DNA from: Bradyrhizobium nitroreducens
GTDB lineage: Bacteria; Pseudomonadota; Alphaproteobacteria; Rhizobiales; Xanthobacteraceae
NCBI RefSeq assembly: GCF_002776695.1
Contig: NZ_LFJC01000003.1
Location: forward strand, 4,276,145 to 4,340,144
Direction of reading: 5' to 3'
Length of the DNA stretch: 64,000 nt
Under the pieces are notes generated by a model that saw only the letters and a program-made list of their open reading frames with translations, was not told the origin of the DNA and did not search any database. This document shows, piece after piece, positions 8,160-15,332 of the stretch (position 1 is its first letter; every line of letters starts with the position of its first letter). Both the position numbers and the translations under genes were made by a program.

Positions 8160-8480
8160 ATGACCGGCCCCGAACTGAAGCAACTCCGCGCCGACCTTTC
8201 CGATGCCCTCGAGCGGAAGCTCACTGCGGCCGACATGGCAAAGCTCTGCGGATTGCCGGAGCAAGGCGGCGGCGACACCATCCGGCGCTGGGAAGTGAGC
8301 GGCCCGACGCCATCGGCGACCAAGGTGCTGCGCGTGCTCGCGATGGCGAGCGAGCGCTATCCGATCCTGGAGAAGTTCGACATCTTCGATCGCCATGATG
8401 TGCGCGAGGAGGATCGTCCCGCAAAGCGCGCCGCATTCCGCCAGCAGATGCGCGACGAGGCGCGCCGGCGCCTCGGTTAA
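8160..8480 (+). CDS. Helix-turn-helix-like protein, 106 aa
   Basis: Starts MTGPELKQLRADLSDALER, then LTAADMAKLCGLPEQGGGDT and IRRWEVSGPTPSATKVLRVL, the pattern of a Cro/XRE-like helix-turn-helix (recognition helix about residues 38-50). The tail is charged (RPAKRAAFRQQMRDEARRRLG). GAGG lies 5 bases before the ATG. It is probably a small DNA-binding regulator, possibly of its divergent neighbour, but no target is visible. Confidence in the gene is high, in the function moderate. Confidence 0.75.
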   Translation: MTGPELKQLRADLSDALERKLTAADMAKLCGLPEQGGGDTIRRWEVSGPTPSATKVLRVLAMASERYPILEKFDIFDRHDVREEDRPAKRAAFRQQMRDEARRRLG

Positions 8481-8704
8481 CGAAGCGCGCGTGGATGTTA
8501 CCGGGACGATCCGGAATTAAGCCTTCCTTCACCACTTCTTAAGCCGGCATTAAGCACGAAAACCAATTGCAGCCCAATAAGTTGGGTTGGCTGCCGTTGT
8601 GCCATGCATGTGACAGCATTTTCGTCAAAAGCGAGCTATCTGCAAAACCAACGCGGCGCGGAAAGCGCGCCTGCCGGGGACATTGAGTGCTGGAGTTCAG
8701 GACG

Positions 8705-9430
8705 ATGAAGAAGATTCTGTTTGCGACCGTTGCGCTGCTCGTGGTGGGCGCGGCTGCGCCGGCCGTCGGTGCCGATCTCGGCAACCGCAACTATTACAAG
8801 GCGCCCGCGCCGGCCTATGCCGCGCCAATCTACAACTGGACCGGTTTCTACATCGGTGGCCATGTCGGCGGCGCGTTCTCCAGCGACAACAATTTCAGCG
8901 GCCTCTCCACCGGCAACAACGGCAACGGCCGTTTCCTCGGCGGCGTGCAGGTCGGTGCGGACTGGCAGTTCCACCCGAACTTCGTGGTCGGCGTCGAGGG
9001 CCAGTATTCCTGGCTCTCCGGCAGCGTCGGCGCCGTGTTTCCGGGCGGCATCGCCTACACCAACGACCAGCGCGGCCTCGGCTCGATCACCGGCCGCGTC
9101 GGCTACACCTGGGGCCCGGGCCTGGTCTACGTGAAGGGCGGCTACGCCTATTCCGACAACAACGAGAAGGTGACCGTCGGCGGCGTGCCGGCTGCCTTCG
9201 TCATCACCGGCGATCACAAAAACGGCTACACCGTCGGCGCCGGCCTCGAATACATGTTCGCCCCGAACTGGTCGGCCAAGGCCGAGTACCAGTATTACAA
9301 TTTCGGCGACGCGAGCTTCACCGGCGGCCCGCTCACCGGCACCGGCAGCTTCACGACCGACGACCACACCATCAAGGCGGGCGTGAACTACCGCTTCAAC
9401 TGGGCCAGCCCGGCGGTCGCGCGCTACTGA
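8705..9430 (+). CDS. Outer-membrane beta-barrel protein, Omp25/Omp31-like
   Basis: A 241-residue protein: signal peptide MKKILFATVALLVVGAAAPA cut near AVGA, a Pro/Ala-rich linker (YYKAPAPAYAAP), then the family hallmark NWTGFYIGGHVGG. The barrel consists of repeated amphipathic strands ending in aromatic residues, such as RGLGSITGRVGYTWGP, NGYTVGAGLEYMF, WSAKAEYQYYNFG and HTIKAGVNYRFNW. AGGA just before the ATG supports the 8705 start rather than 8687. It is a small OmpA-like eight-strand porin-type barrel of rhizobia, usually abundant in the outer membrane. A strong terminator follows at 9454. Confidence 0.92.
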   Translation: MKKILFATVALLVVGAAAPAVGADLGNRNYYKAPAPAYAAPIYNWTGFYIGGHVGGAFSSDNNFSGLSTGNNGNGRFLGGVQVGADWQFHPNFVVGVEGQYSWLSGSVGAVFPGGIAYTNDQRGLGSITGRVGYTWGPGLVYVKGGYAYSDNNEKVTVGGVPAAFVITGDHKNGYTVGAGLEYMFAPNWSAKAEYQYYNFGDASFTGGPLTGTGSFTTDDHTIKAGVNYRFNWASPAVARY

Positions 9431-9453
9431 TCGGTTACCAGGACCTTTACGAC

Positions 9454-9489
9454 GGAAGGGCCGGCGATCTCGCCGGCCCTTCCTTTTTT
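9454..9489 (+). terminator. Rho-independent terminator of the outer-membrane protein gene
   Basis: A perfect 13-base-pair stem GGAAGGGCCGGCG / CGCCGGCCCTTCC with a 4-base loop, followed directly by six T. It lies 24 bases after the stop codon. Confidence 0.93.
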
Positions 9490-9593
9490 CGCCCTGCGGA
9501 ACAGATGCAAGCGTTTGCGGAGATTGCGAATTCTTAACCGGCGGTGCCGATACTGCCGGCCACAAAGATAAGCAAGAGCTGGGGGAATTTTCG

Positions 9594-11744
9594 ATGGCGA
9601 TCCGTCTGGGGCTTGGCCGCTTGGGCCGTTTTCTGCCGCGCTTCAAACTGCCGACATGGGGCGTGCGCGGCAGCCTGTTCGCGGCCTTCGCGGTGATCGC
9701 GGGCATGGGCCTCGTGATCGCGGCCGGCGCGGGCCTCGCGCTGCAGAATCTCGGCGGACGCATGACCGAACTGAGCGGGCGGGACATTCCGCGCCTTGCC
9801 GCCAGCCTGCAATTGTCGGCACTGAGCGCGAGTCTGGCGGCGCAGGGACCGGCCTTGCTCGCGGCGCAAAGCGAGGAAGCGCTGAACGAGCGCACCAAGA
9901 AGCTCAGGGAATTGCAGGAGCAGACGCAAACGAAGCTCACCGAGATCATCCAGCTCGGCGGCGACAAGAGCGTCGTCTCCGGCCTCAGCGAAACCATGAA
10001 GAGCATCAACGAGGCGGCCCAGAGCCTCACCAAGGCCGCCCGCGAGCGGCTGGATATCGCCGCGCTTCATGAGAAACAATATGATGCCCTGCGCAACGCG
10101 CAGGGCGCCTTCGTCGGCGCGGCCAGCCCGGCGATGCTCGACGCGCAGACCCGGGTCAACGCCATTCTCGGCTCGGCCGACCTGTCGGCCGCGGATGCCA
10201 GCGACGCCGCGCAGACCGTCGGCCAGCTCGGCAACGTCGTCGCCAGCGGCAATCTCGCCGCCGCCGACATGAGCGCGGCGCTGTCGGCGAGCACGAGCGA
10301 CAAGCTCGACGACATCCAGAAGGAATTCAAGACGGCACAGGGCCGCCTGCGCTCCAACCTCGATCTGCTGCCCGACAACCAAGGCAACAAGATGCTGCGC
10401 GAGACGGCGGAGAAGCTGCTCGCGCTCGGCACCGGCAAGACGGGCGTGTTCAATCTGCGTGAAAAGGAGCTCGACTCCATCGACTACGGCCAGACCATCC
10501 TGGACGAGACGCGCAAGCTCAATGTCGGCCTCGGCATCAGCGTGCAGCAGCTCGTCGACGGCGTGCAGAAAGAGACCAACGCCTCGACCTCCCAGGCGCA
10601 GCAGGAAACCTCGCTCGCGACGACCGTGATGCTGGCGCTCGGCGCCCTGATGCTGGTCGGCTCGGCGCTGTTCGTCTGGCTCTATGTCGGCCGCAACATC
10701 CTGCGCCGCATCCGCGAGCTTCAGCGCGCCATGCAGCTGCTGTCGGCCGGCGACCTCGACACCGAGATCGTCCGCTCCCGGCAGAACGACGAGATCGGCG
10801 TGATGAAGGAAACGCTGACCGTGTTCCGCGACAGCATGATCGAGGCCCGGGCACTCGCCGGCGAGCAGGAGAAGGACCGGATCGCCAAGGCCGAGCGCGC
10901 CGCGCGCATGGAAGCGAAGATCGCCGAATTCGAGAACACGGTGCGCTCCGCGCTCGACAATCTGGCGCAGTCGGCCAATTCGATGCAGTCGACCGCGCAG
11001 AGCATGTCGACCACCGCCGACCAGTCCAACGCGCTGGTGAACGCGGTGGCCTCCGCCGCCGAGGAGACCTCGGTCAACGTGCAGACCGTGTCGTCGGGCA
11101 CCGAGCAGCTGTCGTCCTCGATCGAGGAGATCAGCAAGCAGGTCGTGACCTCGGCCGCGATTGCCAAAAAGGCGGTCGACGAGGCCGGCGCGACCGACGC
11201 CACGGTACAGAGCCTCGCCGACAGCGCGAGCCGCATCAGCGTCGTGGTCGATCTGATCCAGACCATCGCCTCGCAGACCAATCTGCTCGCGCTCAACGCC
11301 ACCATCGAGGCGGCGCGTGCGGGCGAGGCCGGCCGCGGCTTCGCCGTGGTTGCCTCCGAGGTGAAGAGCCTCGCCAGCCAGACCGCCAAGGCGACGGAGG
11401 AAATCCGCACCCAGATCGCCAGCATGCAGGACATCACCACGTCGGCAGTCGGCGCCATCCAGGGCATCGGCCGGATCATCGGCGAGATCGACAACGTGAC
11501 CACGACGATCGCGGCCGCGGTCGAGGAGCAGGGCGCGGCGACGCGCGAGATCGCCCGCAACATCCAGCATGCGGCTGGCGGCACCAGCGAGGTCTCCAGC
11601 AACATCGTCGGCGTCTCCACTGCCTCCGCCGAAGCCGGCGCGGCGGCAAACGAGGTGCTCGGCGCCTCCGACGCGCTCCGCCGCGAAGCCGACATGCTGC
11701 GCGGAGAGATCGACGCGTTCCTCAACAACATGCGGGCGGCGTAG
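9594..11744 (+). CDS. Methyl-accepting chemotaxis protein
   Basis: A 716-residue transmembrane chemoreceptor. A short basic cytoplasmic N-terminus precedes membrane helix 1 (about residues 27-50). A largely helical, Ala-rich periplasmic sensor of about 290 residues follows, then membrane helix 2 (about 343-362), a HAMP linker (363-415) and a signalling coiled coil. The hairpin tip that contacts CheA/CheW is seen as NLLALNATIEAARAGEAGRG and FAVVASEVKSLA near residue 562. There is no C-terminal CheR-binding pentapeptide. GGGGGA precedes the ATG by 8 bases. No other chemotaxis gene is nearby, so it is an orphan receptor; the ligand is unknown. Confidence 0.93.
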   Translation: MAIRLGLGRLGRFLPRFKLPTWGVRGSLFAAFAVIAGMGLVIAAGAGLALQNLGGRMTELSGRDIPRLAASLQLSALSASLAAQGPALLAAQSEEALNERTKKLRELQEQTQTKLTEIIQLGGDKSVVSGLSETMKSINEAAQSLTKAARERLDIAALHEKQYDALRNAQGAFVGAASPAMLDAQTRVNAILGSADLSAADASDAAQTVGQLGNVVASGNLAAADMSAALSASTSDKLDDIQKEFKTAQGRLRSNLDLLPDNQGNKMLRETAEKLLALGTGKTGVFNLREKELDSIDYGQTILDETRKLNVGLGISVQQLVDGVQKETNASTSQAQQETSLATTVMLALGALMLVGSALFVWLYVGRNILRRIRELQRAMQLLSAGDLDTEIVRSRQNDEIGVMKETLTVFRDSMIEARALAGEQEKDRIAKAERAARMEAKIAEFENTVRSALDNLAQSANSMQSTAQSMSTTADQSNALVNAVASAAEETSVNVQTVSSGTEQLSSSIEEISKQVVTSAAIAKKAVDEAGATDATVQSLADSASRISVVVDLIQTIASQTNLLALNATIEAARAGEAGRGFAVVASEVKSLASQTAKATEEIRTQIASMQDITTSAVGAIQGIGRIIGEIDNVTTTIAAAVEEQGAATREIARNIQHAAGGTSEVSSNIVGVSTASAEAGAAANEVLGASDALRREADMLRGEIDAFLNNMRAA

Positions 11745-11753
11745 CAGCGCCGT

Positions 11754-11790
11754 CCCGTGGCCCGGGCGGCGGCTTCGTCCGGGCTACGGG
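11754..11790 (+). terminator. Hairpin after chemoreceptor gene
   Basis: CCCGTGGCCCGG (11754-11765) pairs with CCGGGCTACGGG (11779-11790), 11 of 12 bases. There is no T-run, so this is either a weak terminator or the remnant of a dispersed palindromic repeat. Confidence 0.35.
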
Positions 11791-11876
11791 AAACTGCCGG
11801 TATGACCGCCATGCGCAGACCACGGGCCAGCCTTTTTCGGCTGGCGCCCCGCGCGCGCTGGGTTTAAGCCGATAGC

Positions 11877-12950
11877 ATGAACGCGAAAACCGACACTGCG
11901 CAGTCCTTGGCCCAGTCCTCGGCCGAGGCCCTGCGCTACCCCTGGGAACAGCATCCCGGCCACGACGAGATCGTCGAGGTCAGGCCCGGCGTGTTGTGGG
12001 CGCGGCTGAAATTGCCGTTCCGCCTCAACCACGTGAACATCTACCTGCTCGCCGACGGCGACGGCTATGCGATGGTCGACACCGGCTTCGGCAACGAGGA
12101 GACGATCGAGGCCTGGACCAAGCTGTTCGACGGACCGCTGAAGGGCATCACCATCACGCGCCTGATCGTGACCCACTCCCACCCCGACCATGTCGGGCTT
12201 GCGGGCTGGGTCGTCGAGCGCTTCAACTGCCCGCTGGTGATGTCGCAGGTCGAATATCTGCAATCGGTCTATCACCAGAACCGCGGCACTGCGGAGCGGC
12301 AGGAAGCGCAGCGGCTGTTCTTCCGCCGTCACGGCATGGACGAGTCGCTCACCGAGAAGCTGCTCGGCCGCGGCCAGGATTATCTCAAGCGCGTCTCGGT
12401 GCTGCCGCCTTCCTACCGCCGCATCTCCCATGGCGAGGACGTCGTGATCGGCACGCGCCGCTTCAAGGTGATCACCGGCGGCGGCCACGCGCTCGACCAG
12501 GTGATGCTGTATTGCGCCGACGACAAGCTGTTCCTCTCCGCCGACCAGGTGCTGAGCAAGATCTCGCCCAATGTCAGCGTCTGGGCGGTCGAGCCCGACC
12601 AGAACTCGCTCGGCGAATATCTCGCCTCGCTCGCCAGCCTCACCACGACGCTGCCCTATGACGTGCTGGTGCTGCCGGGCCACGGCGTGCCGTTCTACGG
12701 ACTGAAGACCCGCATCAAGCAGCTCGCCGACCACCATGAAGAGCGCTGCCGCCTGATCGCGGAGGCCTGCCGCGAGGTGCCGCAGACCTCGCGCGCTCTG
12801 GTGCCTGTCGTCTTCAACAAGCACGTGCTCGACGAGCACCAGATGGGCTTTGCCGCCGGCGAGCTCGTCGCCCACGTCAATTACATGCTCGTCGAGGGCC
12901 GCCTGACGGCCGAGACGAAGGACGGCGTGCTGCAGTTCCGGACGACGTGA
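11877..12950 (+). CDS. MBL-fold metallo-hydrolase
   Basis: A 357-residue metallo-beta-lactamase-fold protein. The zinc motif THSHPDHVG is at about residues 99-107. Further metal ligands are plausible in GGGHALDQV and in VLVLPGHGVPF, and strand DGYAMVDTGFGNEETIE precedes the active site. The C-terminal 100 residues (HHEERCRLIAEACREVPQT) resemble the helical extension of proteins related to glyoxalase II or lactonases. No signal peptide, so cytoplasmic. The substrate is not evident. It converges with the aroQ paralogue across a repeat remnant. Confidence 0.88.
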   Translation: MNAKTDTAQSLAQSSAEALRYPWEQHPGHDEIVEVRPGVLWARLKLPFRLNHVNIYLLADGDGYAMVDTGFGNEETIEAWTKLFDGPLKGITITRLIVTHSHPDHVGLAGWVVERFNCPLVMSQVEYLQSVYHQNRGTAERQEAQRLFFRRHGMDESLTEKLLGRGQDYLKRVSVLPPSYRRISHGEDVVIGTRRFKVITGGGHALDQVMLYCADDKLFLSADQVLSKISPNVSVWAVEPDQNSLGEYLASLASLTTTLPYDVLVLPGHGVPFYGLKTRIKQLADHHEERCRLIAEACREVPQTSRALVPVVFNKHVLDEHQMGFAAGELVAHVNYMLVEGRLTAETKDGVLQFRTT

Positions 12951-12957
12951 GTCTTCG

Positions 12958-13007
12958 CCTCTCCCCGCTCGCGGGGGGAGGAAGCGCACCGTCCCCGCGG
13001 ATCCCCC
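12958..13007. repeat. Shortened palindromic repeat, CTCTCCCC family
   Basis: CTCTCCCCGCTCGCGGGGGGAG followed by AAGCGCACCGTCCCCGCGGA and CCCCCTCA resembles the outer hairpin and inner arm of the element at 2901-3040, with the middle deleted. It fills the space between two convergent genes and reaches the stop codon of aroQ. Confidence 0.6.
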
Positions 13008-13439
13008 TCACTTCATGTTCGCGATCGCGTGCAGCGCTGCGATGTAGCCGAACGGTCCGAGTCCGCAGATCACACCGGTCGCCACGAACGAGATCCTGGA
13101 GTGGCGGTGATACTCGTCGCGGGCGTGGATGTTGGAGATGTGGACTTCCAGCACCGGGCCTTCGAACGTCTTGATCGCATCCATGATCGCGACCGAGGTG
13201 AAGGAGAGGCCGGCCGGATTGATGATGATGGCGTCGGCATCCTGCCTCGCCGACTGGATCAGGTCGACCAGCACGCCCTCATGGTTGGATTGGTGGAAGG
13301 CGAGCTTGAGGCCGAGCTTGGCCGCGACCTCCTCGCAGCCGGCGTTGACCTCGGCGAGCGTCGTCGTGCCGTAGATGTGCGGCTCGCGGATACCGAGCAT
13401 ATTGAGGTTGGGACCGTTCAAGATCATCACACGCTTCAT
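13008..13439 (-). CDS. aroQ: Type II 3-dehydroquinate dehydratase-like protein
   Basis: A 143-residue protein with the full type II dehydroquinase framework, which dehydrates 3-dehydroquinate to 3-dehydroshikimate. Visible are LNGPNLNMLGIREPHIYG with Arg18 and catalytic Tyr23, QSNHEGVLVDLIQSA, EVHISNIHARDEYHRHS with His100, and GVICGLGPFGYIAAL. One difference stands out: the segment that usually reads G-x-x-T-H-T-S is here NPAGLSFTSVA, with Phe80 in place of the conserved substrate-binding His. Length is normal for the family. The canonical aroQ of related bacteria normally sits next to accB/accC, so this is probably a second copy, perhaps for quinate-type catabolism or a different substrate. 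Confidence 0.85.
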   Translation of the reverse strand: MKRVMILNGPNLNMLGIREPHIYGTTTLAEVNAGCEEVAAKLGLKLAFHQSNHEGVLVDLIQSARQDADAIIINPAGLSFTSVAIMDAIKTFEGPVLEVHISNIHARDEYHRHSRISFVATGVICGLGPFGYIAALHAIANMK

Positions 13440-13780
13440 CGGGCGTCCTTTCGCATAAGCTTGCCGGGCGCCGATCCGCGCCTCGCAGAATGCGAGGCTA
13501 CGACATCGGTGCGACCGGCTCAGCCATCATGGACGGAGCGTGCCCCATGGACAAAATGCCCAAGCCGGCTGCAACAGTCCCGTGCTTTTCCGAAAGCCTC
13601 TGCCTGCGCCTGCGGGCAAGTGCTAGGCGTTTGATCCACATCAACTATCGCCCGCCAGGCGGCGCTATCAATATACCCGCACGCCTCGCCACAAATGTGT
13701 GCTGGCGCATAGACATTGGAGCTGGAAAAGCTCTAAAAACGAGTGGCCGCCGTGGTCAGGTTCCGTGACAGGTTTCTCCG
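13440..13780. other. Divergent intergenic region upstream of hemA
   Basis: About 340 bases between aroQ (minus) and hemA (plus). No coding frame is convincing. It contains the FixK-type box at 13631-13644, and a possible -10 element TATCAAT at 13666-13672, giving a predicted start near 13679 and a leader of about 100 bases before hemA. Confidence 0.6.
13631..13644 (+). promoter_or_regulatory. FNR/FixK-type box at hemA
   Basis: TTGATCCACATCAA is a perfect TTGAT-N4-ATCAA palindrome, the binding sequence of Crp/Fnr regulators such as FixK2. Its centre is about 41 bases before the predicted transcription start, the activating position. In Bradyrhizobium japonicum, hemA is known to be induced by low oxygen, consistent with this site. 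Confidence 0.8.
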
Positions 13781-15010
13781 ATGGATTACAACCAGTTCTT
13801 CGATACCGCCCTCGATCGTCTCCACGCTGAGCGGCGCTACCGCGTGTTCGCCGACCTCGAGCGCACGGCCGGCCGATTCCCGCACGCGGTCTGGCACTCG
13901 CCCAAGGGCAAGCGCGACGTCGTGATCTGGTGCTCCAACGATTATCTCGGCATGGGCCAGCACCCCAAGGTGGTCGGCGCCATGGTCGAGACCGCGACCC
14001 GCGTCGGTACCGGGGCCGGCGGCACCCGCAACATCGCCGGCACGCATCATCCGCTGGTCCAGCTCGAGGCCGAGCTCGCCGATCTCCACGGCAAGGAAGC
14101 CGCGCTGCTGTTCACCTCGGGCTATGTCTCGAACCAGACCGGCATTCCGACCATCGCCAAGCTCATTCCGAATTGTCTCATTCTGTCGGACGAGCTCAAC
14201 CACAATTCGATGATCGAGGGCATCCGCCAGTCCGGCTGCGAGCGGGTCGTGTTCCGTCACAACGATCTGGCCCATCTCGAGGAGCTGCTGAAGGCGGCGG
14301 ACCCGAACCGTCCGAAGCTGATCGTCTGCGAGAGCCTCTATTCCATGGACGGCGACGTCGCCCCGCTCGCCAAGATCTGCGATCTCGCCGAAAAATACAA
14401 CGCGATGACCTATGTCGACGAGGTCCACGCCGTCGGCATGTACGGCCCGCGCGGCGGCGGCATCGCCGAGCGTGACGGCGTCATGCACCGCATCGACGTG
14501 CTGGAAGGCACCCTCGCCAAGGCGTTCGGCTGCCTCGGCGGCTACATCGCCGCCAACGGCCAGATCATCGACGCCGTGCGCTCCTATGCGCCGGGCTTCA
14601 TCTTCACCACCGCGCTGCCGCCGGCGATCTGCTCGGCCGCGACCGCCGCGATCAAGCATCTGAAGACCTCGAACTGGGAGCGCGAGCGCCACCAGGACCG
14701 TGCCGCCCGCGTCAAGGCGATCCTCAACGCCGCCGGCCTGCCTGTCATGTCGAGCGACACCCACATCGTGCCGCTGTTCGTCGGCGATCCCGAGAAGTGC
14801 AAGCAGGCGTCCGACCTCCTGCTCGAGGAGCACGGCATCTACATCCAGCCGATCAACTATCCGACCGTTCCCAAAGGCAGCGAGCGGCTGCGCATCACGC
14901 CCTCGCCGTATCACGACGACGGCCTGATCGATCAGCTCGCCGAGGCCCTGCTGCAAGTGTGGGAGCGTCTCGGCCTGCCGCTGCGCGCAAAGTCGCTGGC
15001 CGCGGAGTAG
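13781..15010 (+). CDS. hemA: 5-aminolevulinate synthase
   Basis: A 409-residue pyridoxal-phosphate enzyme that condenses glycine and succinyl-CoA to 5-aminolevulinate, the first step of haem synthesis in alphaproteobacteria. Evidence: MDYNQFFDTALDRLHAERRY at the start, WCSNDYLGMGQHP, the glycine-rich GTGAGGTRNIAGTHHP, DELNHNSMIEGIRQSG, YVDEVHAVGMYG, and the PLP lysine Lys247 in EGTLAKAFGCLGGY. Length matches the family. The FixK-type box upstream predicts induction at low oxygen, when haem is needed for high-affinity oxidases. It supplies haem for the cytochrome oxidase genes further along. Confidence 0.97.
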   Translation: MDYNQFFDTALDRLHAERRYRVFADLERTAGRFPHAVWHSPKGKRDVVIWCSNDYLGMGQHPKVVGAMVETATRVGTGAGGTRNIAGTHHPLVQLEAELADLHGKEAALLFTSGYVSNQTGIPTIAKLIPNCLILSDELNHNSMIEGIRQSGCERVVFRHNDLAHLEELLKAADPNRPKLIVCESLYSMDGDVAPLAKICDLAEKYNAMTYVDEVHAVGMYGPRGGGIAERDGVMHRIDVLEGTLAKAFGCLGGYIAANGQIIDAVRSYAPGFIFTTALPPAICSAATAAIKHLKTSNWERERHQDRAARVKAILNAAGLPVMSSDTHIVPLFVGDPEKCKQASDLLLEEHGIYIQPINYPTVPKGSERLRITPSPYHDDGLIDQLAEALLQVWERLGLPLRAKSLAAE

Positions 15011-15016
15011 GGTTCT

Positions 15017-15177
15017 TACCCTCCCCTGGAGGGGGAGGGTCGGCTCACATTGAGCGCAGCGAAATGTGGGCCGGGGTGGGGTGACGGTGTCTCCTCATCC
15101 AACAGTGCCCAAGTGGATAGATCACCCCACCCCGCTCGCGCTGCGCGCGATCGACCCTCCCCCTCCAGGGGAGGGTA
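15017..15177. repeat. MITE-like element with perfect 26-base terminal inverted repeats
   Basis: The left end TACCCTCCCCTGGAGGGGGA + GGGTCG (15017-15042) is the exact reverse complement of the right end (15152-15177). The interior also contains paired blocks (CACATTGAGCGCAGCGAAAT, and GGCCGGGGTGGGGTGA against TCACCCCACCCCG). There is no coding frame. It lies between hemA and the sensor kinase gene, 7 bases after the hemA stop. Confidence 0.85.
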
Positions 15178-15332
15178 GGCACCCGCGGTGCATGCTTGCA
15201 CCTTAACGACAACCCCGGTTCCTCCCCCCGCCCCGGCATTTCGCTGTCGCTTGCGACCGTCCAACGCGCTAGGTTTGCAGGGAAAATGAGAGCGGGCGCG
15301 GCCCTCGCGCCCATGGGAGAAACACGCTCGCC

